A stretch of 64,000 nucleotides of DNA, taken from assembly GCA_003635265.1 (NCBI GenBank), contig PYIZ01000046.1, forward strand, positions 58,584 through 122,583. Direction: 5' to 3'. Made by a program: the position numbers and the translations under genes. Below are positions 1 to 9,615 of this stretch, piece after piece. The stretch's first letter is position 1. Each line of letters begins with the position of its first letter. This stretch comes from Candidatus Poribacteria bacterium. Its GTDB lineage: Bacteria; Poribacteria; WGA-4E; PCPOR2b. The notes beneath the pieces were generated by a model. It searched no databases. It worked only from the letters and a program-made list of their open reading frames with translations, and had not been told where the DNA came from.

Positions 1-2
1 TT

Positions 3-1229
3 GGCAACTCGGTGGACATCCATCACAGTCATGTGCCAGCGTTATGGGACACCGCGTCGCACAGCGCGGATAACCCTTTTCTGAGTCTCTTTTCATCAAT
101 CGACCTGCTCTTTATCTTCCAAGTTATCTTCAGCCTGATGGCGTTGCTGTTTGCCTACGATGCTATCGCCGGGGAACGGGAGGGTGGAACGCTCCGCTTG
201 ATGTTGACCACGCCGGTGCAACGGGGCAGCATTCTGTTTGCAAAATACATCAGCGCGATGCTTTGCCTCATCGTACCGCTGATTATGAGCCTGCTGCTGT
301 CACTGATTCTGTATGCCTTTTCCCAAGCGATTGTTCTGAGCGGTGACGATTGGGTAAGAATTGGCGGAATCTTGCTGACTTCAATTGTATACCTGTCGGC
401 GTTCTATCTCATTGGGTTGTTGCTCTCAACTCTAACCCAGCGCACAGCAACCGCTTTGATGCTCTCAATGCTCCTGTGGGGCACACTCGTGCTCATCTAC
501 CCAAGCGCGAGCATTTTTGCTGTCAACCGTTTAGTGAAGGCAGACTCCAAGCTCGAAGCGGCTTACGAGGAGATTCAGCAGATTTGGGAAGAGTTTGATA
601 GAGTGCGCACAGACTTGAAGAATCAAGACCCGTTCAAAGGAGAGAATATGTATGGTAGTGTGGGAATCGGTAGCGGGACCAATGCCGATTCGACCACACT
701 CCGGTATTATAGCTACGAAAGCATCAATTGGAATCGGATTGATGACGAAAAATCGGGGCCGCAGATTCCGCATGTGAAAACCTATTATAAATCCCTCGAG
801 TCGCAACGGATTCGGGCGGCAGAAAAAACGTGGCTTGTGCGCCAAGAGGCGTTGAAGCAAATCTATGTCCGAAAGGCAAGCGTGGCGCAAACCGTGATGC
901 GACTCTCTCCGGCGGCGATGTACGACATGGCGACCGAAGCGTGGGCAGGTACGGACTTCCACGGGATCGAAGATTTTCTCCAAGCCGCCCGACAATATCG
1001 TCAAACACTTATCCACTATCTTGAGGATAAGGACACCTTCGCTTCCCGGCAGTGGTTTGCCAGTGACAAAGGGGCTGTCAACCTAGACGATTTACCCCAA
1101 TTCACGTATCGGAGGACAGATGCTTTAACAGGCGCGAAGCGTGCGATGCCGGATGTGGCAGCACTGTTGCTTATCAACGTCGTGTTGTTCCTGACCACTC
1201 TACTGATTTTCATCAAGCAGGAGGTTTAG
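3..1229 (+). CDS. ABC-2 type permease, 5' end cut by window (array member 1, type A)
   Basis: Integral membrane subunit of an ABC exporter. The reading frame is open to the left edge. Residues encoded before the first GTG (position 12) still align with the full-length paralogue at 6221-7729, so the gene starts outside the window. It shows the array's core: a hydrophobic helix ending in FAYDAIAGER followed by GGTLRLML, then three more hydrophobic helices, a charged loop, an R-L-S-P-A-A-M-Y motif and a final C-terminal helix. This layout fits DUF3526-like ABC-2 permeases (family assignment from memory). It shares roughly two thirds of its residues by eye with the 6221-7729 gene. The next permease starts 2 nt after its stop, which implies translational coupling. 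The transported substrate is unknown. Confidence 0.85.
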   Translation, partial: GNSVDIHHSHVPALWDTASHSADNPFLSLFSSIDLLFIFQVIFSLMALLFAYDAIAGEREGGTLRLMLTTPVQRGSILFAKYISAMLCLIVPLIMSLLLSLILYAFSQAIVLSGDDWVRIGGILLTSIVYLSAFYLIGLLLSTLTQRTATALMLSMLLWGTLVLIYPSASIFAVNRLVKADSKLEAAYEEIQQIWEEFDRVRTDLKNQDPFKGENMYGSVGIGSGTNADSTTLRYYSYESINWNRIDDEKSGPQIPHVKTYYKSLESQRIRAAEKTWLVRQEALKQIYVRKASVAQTVMRLSPAAMYDMATEAWAGTDFHGIEDFLQAARQYRQTLIHYLEDKDTFASRQWFASDKGAVNLDDLPQFTYRRTDALTGAKRAMPDVAALLLINVVLFLTTLLIFIKQEV

Positions 1230-1231
1230 TA

Positions 1232-2689
1232 ATGTTCTGGCACATTGTGAAACGTGAACTCTACGATAACATGAACAGCCTGAGATTTGCCGTCACAACA
1301 ATGCTGTTGCTTGCCTTGATGGTCGTCAACGCGGTAGGGTATTTTGGCGAATACAATGCGCGATTGACAGAATACCGGCGAAAGGTATCCGAATCGCTTG
1401 ATGAAATGGAAGGCAACGCGGATCGTCTATTTAGCCTTGTTCTCAATGGCCCAGGTAAACTTCGTAAGAAACCGTCAGCCCTGACCTTTTGTGCTGATGG
1501 CGGGGAAGCGTTTCTATCCGAATATGCAGAAGGACGCAAGGGCGGTTGGAGCTACGGTTGGAACCGCGATGGCAAAGGTTATCGGGTTGAAGGCATCTGG
1601 TATCTGAACTATCCGCAGGCGAATCCAAGCCTATGGAATATCATGCCGGCTGACACAAACGTGAGTTGGGCAAGTATTATCGCCCTCGTATTGAGTTTTG
1701 TTGCCATCCTATTCACCTTCGACGCCATCTCCGGTGAACGAGAACGCGGGACTCTGCAATTGATGCTATCGAACAGCGTTTCACGAGACGCAATCTTACT
1801 CGGAAAGTTTGTCGCCGCATTTTTGAGCATCGCCATCCCCTTTCTCATCGCGGCACTGATTAACCTATTCCTACTCTACACCGCCGGTGGCGTACCACTT
1901 GGCGCGCATGAGTGGGCGCGATTGGGGATCCTTCTTCTCATCACCCTATTCTACATCGTCATTTTTGTTGCGCTGGGATTGCTCGTCTCCTCGCGCATCA
2001 CCCAGTCGTCAATAAGCCTGATGGTGCTGTTGCTGATTTGGGCGACATGGGTGGTTCTGACTCCAAGCACACTCGGCTCGATTGCCACCGGCTTAAAGCC
2101 TGCACAAACCAGCGCGGAATTTGACCAACACAGAAGCAAACAGAGAGACAACTTAAAAAAGGAATATCTCTCCGACAATCCGTTTGAATTTGAAGGTCCC
2201 ACGCGCTCGTATCCGCCAACAAAGGCGACACAGAGATGGGCAGAATATGTCAAGAGAGAGGCAGAACTCAGTGAACGATTGAACAAAGAACACTTGAGAG
2301 ATCAGATTAATCAGATTAAGTTTGCGCGGTCACTCGCCCGAATCTCACCCGCATCAATTGTCGGATACGCCGTCGAATCGCTCGCAGGGACGGGGTTTTC
2401 GCGCCATCTCCAATTCTTGGATCAGGTCAACCGTTTCGCGCCCCAATTTCGAGCGTTTACCAACGAAACCGACGCCGCCGATGCAGAGAGTCCACACCTA
2501 TTTGGGGTGAAGGAAGGTATGTCCGACAAACCGGTCCGCTTCGAGGCAATTCCAAAATTTCAAGATCGGGTGAGCCTCAGCAGCGACTTCAACACGGCGG
2601 CGGTGGATGTGTTGTTGCTGATTCTCTTCGGCGTGGTGCTATTCGCCAGCGCATACCTTTCTTTCCTACGTGCTAACATCCTGCACTAG
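1232..2689 (+). CDS. ABC-2 type permease (array member 2, type B)
   Basis: A 485-residue membrane protein. TM1 is at about residues 16-38. An extracytoplasmic segment follows, with the short motif KKPSALTFCADGGE. A second helix runs into G168-E-R-E-R-G-T-L, the conserved ABC-2 signature of this array. Helices 3-5 follow, then a polar domain with A-R-I-S-P-A-S and a C-terminal TM at about 455-480. Its closest relative in the window is the permease at 7955-9403, with about the same length, loop motif and order of features. It begins 2 nt after member 1, so an A-B pair is coupled. No ATP-binding motif is present; the only ATPase of the array is at 15170. Confidence 0.88.
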   Translation: MFWHIVKRELYDNMNSLRFAVTTMLLLALMVVNAVGYFGEYNARLTEYRRKVSESLDEMEGNADRLFSLVLNGPGKLRKKPSALTFCADGGEAFLSEYAEGRKGGWSYGWNRDGKGYRVEGIWYLNYPQANPSLWNIMPADTNVSWASIIALVLSFVAILFTFDAISGERERGTLQLMLSNSVSRDAILLGKFVAAFLSIAIPFLIAALINLFLLYTAGGVPLGAHEWARLGILLLITLFYIVIFVALGLLVSSRITQSSISLMVLLLIWATWVVLTPSTLGSIATGLKPAQTSAEFDQHRSKQRDNLKKEYLSDNPFEFEGPTRSYPPTKATQRWAEYVKREAELSERLNKEHLRDQINQIKFARSLARISPASIVGYAVESLAGTGFSRHLQFLDQVNRFAPQFRAFTNETDAADAESPHLFGVKEGMSDKPVRFEAIPKFQDRVSLSSDFNTAAVDVLLLILFGVVLFASAYLSFLRANILH

Positions 2690-3195
2690 AAAATCCCGCG
2701 GAGGCTAACCTGTCGTTCCGCCACAATCTCGAAGATGCTGCGTATCCGATGCTACCAATCGGGTCACCCGTTCTTAACAAATTACGAAGAACAGCACAGT
2801 TATTGGATTAAAGGAAGTATGCTTTAGCAAACATATAAGACGGTCTACAGAAGCAGCACAATTACTGTCATATTTAGTCCCGGTCAACTTATCGTGTTGC
2901 CTGATGCAACTTTAACAATCACGAAATTCATCTTGATGGCTACGAAGGTTGTCGCATATAATAGGTCTGATGTCACACCATGGCTATCGTCGTAGATAGG
3001 TACATTATTCCCACCGCAAACAAAGAAAAATTAGGTCCAAGCGAACCTTTCTTCTCTGAGGACTGCCTCTGAGGACTGCCTTTGAGGTTGACAAGGGGGC
3101 AGTATGAACCAAATTCCAAACACAGATGGGGCAATGTCAATCGAACTTCCCCTGAAGCTCCTGTTCTTGTGCGCTAGGAAAGGGAAAAGTTGAAT
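2690..3195. other. 506-nt intergenic stretch with duplicated downstream sequence
   Basis: No convincing gene. Two stretches (about 2690-2735 and 2816-2850) resemble the DNA just after the type B permease at 9404-9485, so the tandem duplication of the A-B pair extends past the stop codon. A patch at about 2776-2815 resembles 15005-15045, and both could encode N-Y-x-x-Q-H-x-Y-W-[IV]-K, possibly a decayed gene fragment. A 13-bp direct repeat lies at 3055-3080. Confidence 0.5.
3055..3087. repeat. 13-bp direct tandem repeat, 2.5 copies
   Basis: TCTGAGGACTGCC occurs twice head to tail (3055-3067 and 3068-3080), followed by a partial third copy. No known function; probably replication slippage. Confidence 0.7.
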
Positions 3196-4431
3196 ATGCT
3201 AGGCACGCTGATTAAACGCGAATTGGTGGACAATCTCACCAGTGGACGTTATATTTTAACAAGCATCTTGTGCGTGACTTTGTGTGTAGCAAGCATTATT
3301 CTCATGTCACACAATTATGATAATCGAGTCAAAGACTTTAACTTGCGCCATTATCTCTATGGTATGAGTCACTGGGGACAGTACGACGGGGACGCTTCGG
3401 ATAAGAGCATTTATATTGTTGCCAAGCCACCACAGCCATTGAGTCTAGTTGCGATTGGCACCGACGCTGTCATGGTACGACCTCACTCTCCAGCTGGGGC
3501 AAGATATGATGTAATCGCCGAGTTCAAACACTATTATGGTGAGCAGCATCACCTCTTTGACCTGTTTACCACCCCCGGTTTTGTCTATGCTGTTGGCATG
3601 GTATTTTCGTTGCTCGCCATCTTTCTCTCATTTGATGTCATTTGCGGTGAAAAAGAAACCCATACCCTCTCGCTACTTTTAAGCCACTCGATCCCCCGCT
3701 CTCAACTACTTTTAGCGAAATGGATAGGCGGTTACGTCAGTTTCCTCATCAGTATCTCCCCGGCGCTACTGCTGATGCTTATCTTTCTGAACGTATTTGC
3801 TGGCGTCCCTTTGGAAACCGAGCACTGGCTGCGGCTGTTAGGTATTTTCGCCCTTTCGTTTCTTTATCTCTCCGTGTTCTTCACATTGGGCTTGTTGGTC
3901 TCTACCCTGACTCATCGGTCTGCCACGGCATTAATTCTTGTAATCTTCATATGGGCGATCTGGGCGCTGGCGACACCGAGGGTTGGGGTTTTAACCGCAC
4001 GAACGATTCGTCCCGCCCAACCCTTTTCGGGTTTTTACGTAGAAAAGTATTATACCGCACCTCATAGACACACGGAGGAGCAACGCGAACAACTATGGAA
4101 AATGGACGATGCTTATGTTGCCACCATTGATAAACAGATCGAGATGGGACAACATCTGGCACGCCTATCGCCAACCGCTTCATATATTTATGGGTCAACC
4201 GCTCTGGCGCTAACCGGTATCGCAGATTATAAGGATTATCGTCAACAGTTTTCTCAATGGAATCGAGATGCTATCAGAAGCAGAGAATCACGTCAGCCTT
4301 TTGTCTATCAACCGCTCACGATTGGCAAAAGCCTCTCCAAAATAACCTTTGATGTGATGCTGTTGGTCATGTGGAACCTCCTGTTATTTATGGCTGCCAA
4401 TTTAGCCTTTCTGCGCTACGATGTGAGGTGA
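3196..4431 (+). CDS. ABC-2 type permease (array member 3)
   Basis: A 411-residue membrane protein. I chose the ATG at 3196 over the TTG at 3190 because it gives the array's usual N-terminus (MLGTLIKRELVDNL) and follows a purine-rich AGGAAAGG stretch. TM1 is at about 20-40, then a shorter extracytoplasmic loop than its neighbours, then the core helix ending in SFDVICGEK. It is the most divergent core in the set: the usual GERExGTL reads GEKETHTL. Four further helices, an R-L-S-P-T-A-S motif and a C-terminal TM ending in FLRYDVR follow. It precedes member 4 by 32 nt and they probably share a transcript. Confidence 0.87.
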   Translation: MLGTLIKRELVDNLTSGRYILTSILCVTLCVASIILMSHNYDNRVKDFNLRHYLYGMSHWGQYDGDASDKSIYIVAKPPQPLSLVAIGTDAVMVRPHSPAGARYDVIAEFKHYYGEQHHLFDLFTTPGFVYAVGMVFSLLAIFLSFDVICGEKETHTLSLLLSHSIPRSQLLLAKWIGGYVSFLISISPALLLMLIFLNVFAGVPLETEHWLRLLGIFALSFLYLSVFFTLGLLVSTLTHRSATALILVIFIWAIWALATPRVGVLTARTIRPAQPFSGFYVEKYYTAPHRHTEEQREQLWKMDDAYVATIDKQIEMGQHLARLSPTASYIYGSTALALTGIADYKDYRQQFSQWNRDAIRSRESRQPFVYQPLTIGKSLSKITFDVMLLVMWNLLLFMAANLAFLRYDVR

Positions 4432-4463
4432 GGCATGAAACACAACAACGGAAGGAGTCCATC

Positions 4464-5840
4464 ATGATCCGGACATTGATTCGCAAAGAGATGCTCGACC
4501 AGATTTTGAGCATCCGTTTTTCGATTTCACTCATTTTGGCGTGTGTGTTTCTTGTGCCTGCAACCTATATACTGGCAGAGGATCACGGCTGGTTGGATAA
4601 GGAGAGGGGACCTTTCATGAAAGAAGGGTTTTATCCACGCAAGAGTTGGTACTACCTCAACCGACGCGTGCCGAGCATGGGGGTCTTGGCGACAGGTTTG
4701 GATCAAGAATTGTCGTTGAGTTGTCAAAATGAAGGTCTGGGTGCCGGACCACTCTTCCATAATCTGACCTTTGTTCATAATCCAAATCGCTATTTTTTTT
4801 CTTCGCTAGATTTTGTGTTCTTTATCAACATCGTCGGTAGTCTCATGGCGTTTGCTTTCACATACGACGCCATCTCCGGGGAAAGACAGCGGGGAACCTT
4901 GCGGTTGACGATGACTCAGCCGATAGCTCGTCCCTTATTTCTACTGTCTAAGTTTTTGGGCAGCTATATCAGCTTCGCTATTTCCATTGCGCCCGCATTG
5001 ATGGGTGTGATTCTCGTCCTTATTCTCCATCCCGATGTGGAATTGCGTGCGTCAGAGTGGGAAGCGACCGGTTTTCTCCTATTACTAGCTATGCTCTATC
5101 TCGCCGGGTTCTTTATGCTGGGACTGTTTGTCTCCTGCGTGACGAGAACGCCGAAAACCACGCTCACCGCGCTGTTGACACTCTGGACGATATTGGTTTT
5201 GGTGATTCCCAACTTCAGTCCCTTTCTCGCCTCTAAGCTGCGCCCCATACGATCACTGCACGAAGTCGAAGCCGAAATTGCAGCGATGCGGCGAGATTAT
5301 CGCGAGCCCACCCGACAGAAAGCCGATGATTTCATCCAACGGCATCGTGGCAATCAAGAAACGATGAACGAAGCGGAGCAAGAGACGGTTCGCGAGATGT
5401 GGGACGAGTACGGCCGCCAGACTATGAAGTTGCGGACAACCGGAGAGGCGGCGAAAATTCGAATCGCCTTTCTCAACGAGGTGGAAGCCCAAGCCAAGAT
5501 GGGTGAAACGCTATCCCTAATATCTCCCGCGGCAGCGTTCATATTTTTAGCCAGCGACATCGCACAAACGGGACTTGAGAGTGAACGCGATTACCGCCGT
5601 GCGGTCTTCCGATACCGCCGCCAATATGGAGAATATCAAGATCAGCAAATTGAGGAGACGGGCGACTACGGTAGCGCGTTCCATGCCGCTAACGCAGACA
5701 CGGCACCGGCTTTTGTCTATCGATCCATCTCGCTTTCACAGGCAGTTGGAGCGCATATACCTCAATTTATGGTCCTGGTGCTTTATAGCGTTCTATTCTT
5801 CTTTGCGGCGCAAATTGCGTTTATCCGTGCACCACTTTGA
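4464..5840 (+). CDS. ABC-2 type permease (array member 4)
   Basis: A 458-residue membrane protein. A longer frame starting at 4371 would run 61 nt into the previous gene. The ATG at 4464 has a clear GGAAGGAG ribosome-binding site and yields the family N-terminus MIRTLIRKEMLDQ. It has TM1, a luminal segment, the helix plus GERQRGTLRLTM core, a four-helix bundle with E-W-E-A-T-G between helices, a charged cytoplasmic or periplasmic insert rich in Glu/Arg, an L-I-S-P-A-A motif and a C-terminal helix ending FIRAPL. By sequence around the third to fifth helices it is nearest to member 8 (11264-12607). Confidence 0.88.
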   Translation: MIRTLIRKEMLDQILSIRFSISLILACVFLVPATYILAEDHGWLDKERGPFMKEGFYPRKSWYYLNRRVPSMGVLATGLDQELSLSCQNEGLGAGPLFHNLTFVHNPNRYFFSSLDFVFFINIVGSLMAFAFTYDAISGERQRGTLRLTMTQPIARPLFLLSKFLGSYISFAISIAPALMGVILVLILHPDVELRASEWEATGFLLLLAMLYLAGFFMLGLFVSCVTRTPKTTLTALLTLWTILVLVIPNFSPFLASKLRPIRSLHEVEAEIAAMRRDYREPTRQKADDFIQRHRGNQETMNEAEQETVREMWDEYGRQTMKLRTTGEAAKIRIAFLNEVEAQAKMGETLSLISPAAAFIFLASDIAQTGLESERDYRRAVFRYRRQYGEYQDQQIEETGDYGSAFHAANADTAPAFVYRSISLSQAVGAHIPQFMVLVLYSVLFFFAAQIAFIRAPL

Positions 5841-6220
5841 GCGCGAACATAGTTGAACCAAAGCTGTGAAGTTGCGACTTCCAAGTATCGGTGTAGTATT
5901 TTTGCAACGATGATGTAGCATAGTTTCGACATCCTCTTTATAGCCATGGCCCTTTCACTGAAATCACAACTCACCCCAAAAACAGAGGCAAAGTTACGCT
6001 GAGACAGCGTCCGCTGATAAACGCCGCCTTTTGAAAATAAGCTTCGCGCGATTCAAGATAATTATGGCATCTAAATTGCCCATGCTCAACGAACCAGCTG
6101 GATTTCGGTTGGCAACGATCCATGTCAGAAATAAGCTGACGGTGGGTTAAGCCGCAGGCTCCAACGCCTTTTGACGGGTGGAATCGTCTTGGGCAAAACC
6201 ACATGGGGTAAGCTAAAGCC
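5841..6220. other. 380-nt intergenic region, nothing recognised
   Basis: No gene, RNA or clear hairpin could be supported. A minus-strand open frame at 5971-6231 has no family resemblance and no ribosome-binding site. The region separates member 4 from the second A-B pair. Confidence 0.5.
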
Positions 6221-7729
6221 GTGTTTCTCACACTCCTTCAAAGAGAACTCCTCGCCAACTTGATGTCATTTCGTTTTTCAGTTGCAGTGATCATCTGTTT
6301 ACTGCTTGTTGTCACGAATACCATCGTGCTCATCGACGATTATGAAGGCAGACTGGCAAGTTACAATACCGCCGTCAGAAAACACCAAATCGATCCCGAC
6401 ATGGTCAGGACCTATTCGGCATTGCAGATCAAGATCGATCGACCGCCAAATCCGTTGAGCATTTTTAATCAAGGTTTGGATCGGCGGCTCGGCAATTCGC
6501 TCGTTATTTACTACACTTATGTTCCTGCACTATGGGATACCGTCTCGCACAGTGCCGATAATCCCTTCCTTAGCCTACTTTCGTCGATTGATCTGGTGTT
6601 TATCTTCCAAGTGATCCTCAGTCTGTTGGCGCTGCTTTTCGCCTATGATGCGGTCGCAGGGGAACGTGAAGATGGGACACTACGCCTAATGCTGACAACG
6701 CCTATCAGTCGCAGCACCATCTTGCTGGCAAAATATATCGCAGCGATGATTTGTCTGATTGTGCCGCTGATCATCAGCCTTTTGTTGACACTGATCTTGT
6801 TCGCTGAGTCGGGATCGCTCAACTTTTCTGGGGACGATTGGCTTCGCATGGGTGGCATTCTACTGACCTCCACCGTTTACCTTTCTTTATTCTATCTCAT
6901 CGGGCTACTTGTATCCACCACGACGCGCCGCACCGCAACGGCTCTGATGCTCTCAATGCTCATCTGGGGAACTCTAGTGATGGTTTATCCCAGCTTAAGC
7001 GTGTTTCTCGCCAACCGGCTCATGCCGCTCAATGAATCTAAGCTGAAGTCAGCGTACCGTGAAATGGAACAGATCTGGGGGGCGTTTGAGCGAGAGCGGG
7101 AAGACTTCTTGAAGAAGGATCCGGTCGAGGGAGAAGAAATCAATTTCAACGTGAAAGGGGTTATTATGACTCCATCAATATCGAACTCAAATGAAGCAAA
7201 ACTTCAGTATCATATCAGTCGTTGGGCGGATTGGGATAATATTTTCCCGGAATCAGAGGAACAGATTCCACACGTCTTGGCATTTTATGAATTTATCGAG
7301 CCGAAGCGCCTCCGAGCTGCCGAAAAAACGTGGCAGGTGCGCGCTCAAGCGTTAGAACAAAACTATATTCGTAAGGCAAACTTCACCCGAAACATGATGC
7401 GGTTCTCACCGGCAGCGATGTATGATTTAGCGACAGAGGCTTGGGCGGGAACCGACTTCGATGGCGTTGAAGATTTTATGGTCGCCGCCCAGCAATATCG
7501 CCAGACAATCCTCCGCTATTATCGGGATAAGGACGCTTTTTCAAGCCGACAGTGGTTTGCTGTTGACAAGGGGGCGGTGAGTTGGGATGATCTACCCGAA
7601 TTTTCTTATCAAAGGGCTGAGGCATCGACCTCTGCTTTACGGGCAATGCCAGATGTCGCTATACTTTTTCTGATCAATGTGGGGCTATTTCTGGCTGCAT
7701 TTCTAATTTTTGTCAAACAAGAGATATAG
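6221..7729 (+). CDS. ABC-2 type permease (array member 5, type A)
   Basis: A 502-residue membrane protein starting at GTG, giving MFLTLLQRELLANLMSFRF, the array's N-terminal pattern. TM1 is at about 18-37. A large loop carries Y-V-P-A-L-W-D-T and S-A-D-N-P-F-L-S motifs shared almost exactly with member 1. The core is FAYDAVAGEREDGTL, followed by further helices, a long Glu-rich loop, F-S-P-A-A-M-Y-D and a C-terminal TM ending VKQEI. It is the full-length copy of the type A gene and shows what is missing from member 1. It is followed by its type B partner, but the 2-nt gap of the first pair is here expanded to 225 nt that includes a hairpin element. Confidence 0.88.
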   Translation: MFLTLLQRELLANLMSFRFSVAVIICLLLVVTNTIVLIDDYEGRLASYNTAVRKHQIDPDMVRTYSALQIKIDRPPNPLSIFNQGLDRRLGNSLVIYYTYVPALWDTVSHSADNPFLSLLSSIDLVFIFQVILSLLALLFAYDAVAGEREDGTLRLMLTTPISRSTILLAKYIAAMICLIVPLIISLLLTLILFAESGSLNFSGDDWLRMGGILLTSTVYLSLFYLIGLLVSTTTRRTATALMLSMLIWGTLVMVYPSLSVFLANRLMPLNESKLKSAYREMEQIWGAFEREREDFLKKDPVEGEEINFNVKGVIMTPSISNSNEAKLQYHISRWADWDNIFPESEEQIPHVLAFYEFIEPKRLRAAEKTWQVRAQALEQNYIRKANFTRNMMRFSPAAMYDLATEAWAGTDFDGVEDFMVAAQQYRQTILRYYRDKDAFSSRQWFAVDKGAVSWDDLPEFSYQRAEASTSALRAMPDVAILFLINVGLFLAAFLIFVKQEI

Positions 7730-7832
7730 CCAAGCTGTCAAACTGGTACATTAACCCAAAGGCTCATGTAAAAAGCGTAAAACGTGATGCGTAAAACGTA
7801 AAAACCATCAAAAAGACAGTACAAAATGCTAG

Positions 7833-7866
7833 GAGACACCGAGTTTTGCTGAAAAAACTCGGTGTC
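7833..7866. repeat. 34-bp perfect hairpin element between permeases 5 and 6
   Basis: Two 14-nt arms (7833-7846 and 7853-7866) are exact reverse complements around a 6-nt loop GCTGAA; the arm is AGACACCGAGTTTT. No T-run follows, so it is not a classical terminator. It lies within DNA that is absent between the homologous genes 1 and 2, consistent with insertion of a small repeat. Confidence 0.75.
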
Positions 7867-7954
7867 TGTTGCACGATCTCTTAACATGAGCCAACTCAAA
7901 AAGAAGGTACGAGCTTGAAGGTCTGAATCGAGAGTCGGAAGATTGGAGTTTTTT

Positions 7955-9403
7955 ATGGTTCTGCATATCGCCAAACGCGAACTTTACGATCATCTCAACA
8001 GCCTGCGGTTCGCGTTTACTGTCGTGTTATTTCTGGCACTGATGATTGCCAACGCTATCGGTCATTTTGGTGAATACAACATACGATTGACGGAATACCG
8101 TAAAAAAGTCGCCACATCTCTTGACACGATGAAGGGGCATACCGATAGCCTGTTTTCGCTTATGCTGAACGGACCGGGGCAACTTTATAAGAAACCGTCG
8201 GCACTCACCTTCTGTGCTGATGGTGGCGAGCGATTTCTACCGGAATATGTAGAGGCGAGAAACTACGGGTGGATGCGTAGCTGGCAGGCACCAGGCGAGA
8301 AACCGGTCACAATCCAAAATATCTGGCACTTAACCTATCCACAATCAAATCCGAACCTATGGGACATCACGCCAGATTACACGAACATCAGTTGGGTAGC
8401 TATCATCTCCCTTGTGCTTCCATTCATCGCTATCTTGTTCACCTTTGACGCCATCGCTGGTGAACGAGAGCAGGGAACGCTGCGGCTAACCTTGTCGAAC
8501 AGTGTCCCCCGTGATCTCGTCTTGGTCGGAAAATTCCTCGGTGCGTTTTTGAGCATCGGTATCCCTTTTGTGATTGCCGTGCTAATTAACCTTTTCCTGC
8601 TCTATACCGCTGGGGGCGTGCCGCTCGGAGCGAATGAGTGGGGACGGTTGGGGCTCATTCTTCTCGTTGCGTTGATTTATCTGTCGATTTTTATTGCTTT
8701 GGGGTTGCTGGTCTCCTCGCGAGCCAAGCGGTCTTCGGTGAGCCTGACAATCCTTCTGCTGATTTGGGTGGTTTGGGTCGTCTTGACTCCAAGCACACTC
8801 GGATCCCTTGTCAGTGGATTGCAACCGACTAAGACCATCGAGGAACTCGACAGTTATAGATGGCAACAGCGTAAAAACCTCAACGCACAGTACCCATTGG
8901 GGAAGGGTGATGGCCCCACACGAGCCATTCCTGCAACAGAGATGACGTTGTTATGGGCGGAATATGTGAAAAAAGAAGCACAGCTCAAAGAGCAGTTGCA
9001 CCAAGAACATCTCACCGATCAGATTTCTCAGATTAACAGGGCGAGAACAATCACCCGTATCTCACCGGCATCAATTGTCCAGTACACCATCGAATCCCTT
9101 GCGGGAACGGGTTTTTCACATCACCTGAGTTTCTTGGAAGCCGTACACCGTTATGCTCCCGAATTTCGACAATTTCTTCTCGACACCGATGGGGCTGACC
9201 CGAAGAGTCCACATGCGCCGTACGTTCCGGAGGGGGCGTCAGAGTCGCCGGTCCGTTTTTCTGAGATCCCAAAATTTGAAGATTCAAACCGTGTTAGCAC
9301 CGACCTCAACGCGGCGCTGATGGATATTCTCCTGTTGGTTCTTTTTTTCGTGGTCTCATTTGCACTGGCATATCTTTCATTCCTGCGTGTTGACGTTTTG
9401 TAA
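7955..9403 (+). CDS. ABC-2 type permease (array member 6, type B)
   Basis: A 482-residue membrane protein. The ATG at 7955 is preferred to the TTG at 7943 because TTGGAG at 7943-7948 is the likely ribosome-binding site and the product then starts MVLHIAKRELYDH like member 2. TM1, the K-K-P-S-A-L-T-F-C-A-D-G-G-E loop motif, the core helix and GEREQGTLRLTL, three helices with Y-T-A-G-G-V-P-L-G-A, R-I-S-P-A-S and a C-terminal TM are all shared with member 2. The duplication extends into the 3' flanking DNA. Encoded with member 5 as a second, diverged A-B pair. Confidence 0.88.
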   Translation: MVLHIAKRELYDHLNSLRFAFTVVLFLALMIANAIGHFGEYNIRLTEYRKKVATSLDTMKGHTDSLFSLMLNGPGQLYKKPSALTFCADGGERFLPEYVEARNYGWMRSWQAPGEKPVTIQNIWHLTYPQSNPNLWDITPDYTNISWVAIISLVLPFIAILFTFDAIAGEREQGTLRLTLSNSVPRDLVLVGKFLGAFLSIGIPFVIAVLINLFLLYTAGGVPLGANEWGRLGLILLVALIYLSIFIALGLLVSSRAKRSSVSLTILLLIWVVWVVLTPSTLGSLVSGLQPTKTIEELDSYRWQQRKNLNAQYPLGKGDGPTRAIPATEMTLLWAEYVKKEAQLKEQLHQEHLTDQISQINRARTITRISPASIVQYTIESLAGTGFSHHLSFLEAVHRYAPEFRQFLLDTDGADPKSPHAPYVPEGASESPVRFSEIPKFEDSNRVSTDLNAALMDILLLVLFFVVSFALAYLSFLRVDVL

Positions 9404-9615
9404 TAGAAAACTCTGCGGGGCTAACCTATTGTTCTTCCGTAACTTCTAGACGGAAGTGTGTTTCAGCAAGCATACGAGCGAGGAGCGTAATCATTATCAC
9501 TATCCCTGATACAAAGCAAGCGATAACTGCCTAGTTCAGAAAAGTGGCAAAATCGGTGCAGCAGTCGGCATAACAGTACCAGAGAGGCTCCAACACGGCC
9601 CTATGGAGGTGTTCA

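Noticed and set aside
5971..6231. 86-codon minus-strand frame between permeases 4 and 5
   Set aside because: No ribosome-binding site or family resemblance; overlaps the start of permease 5.
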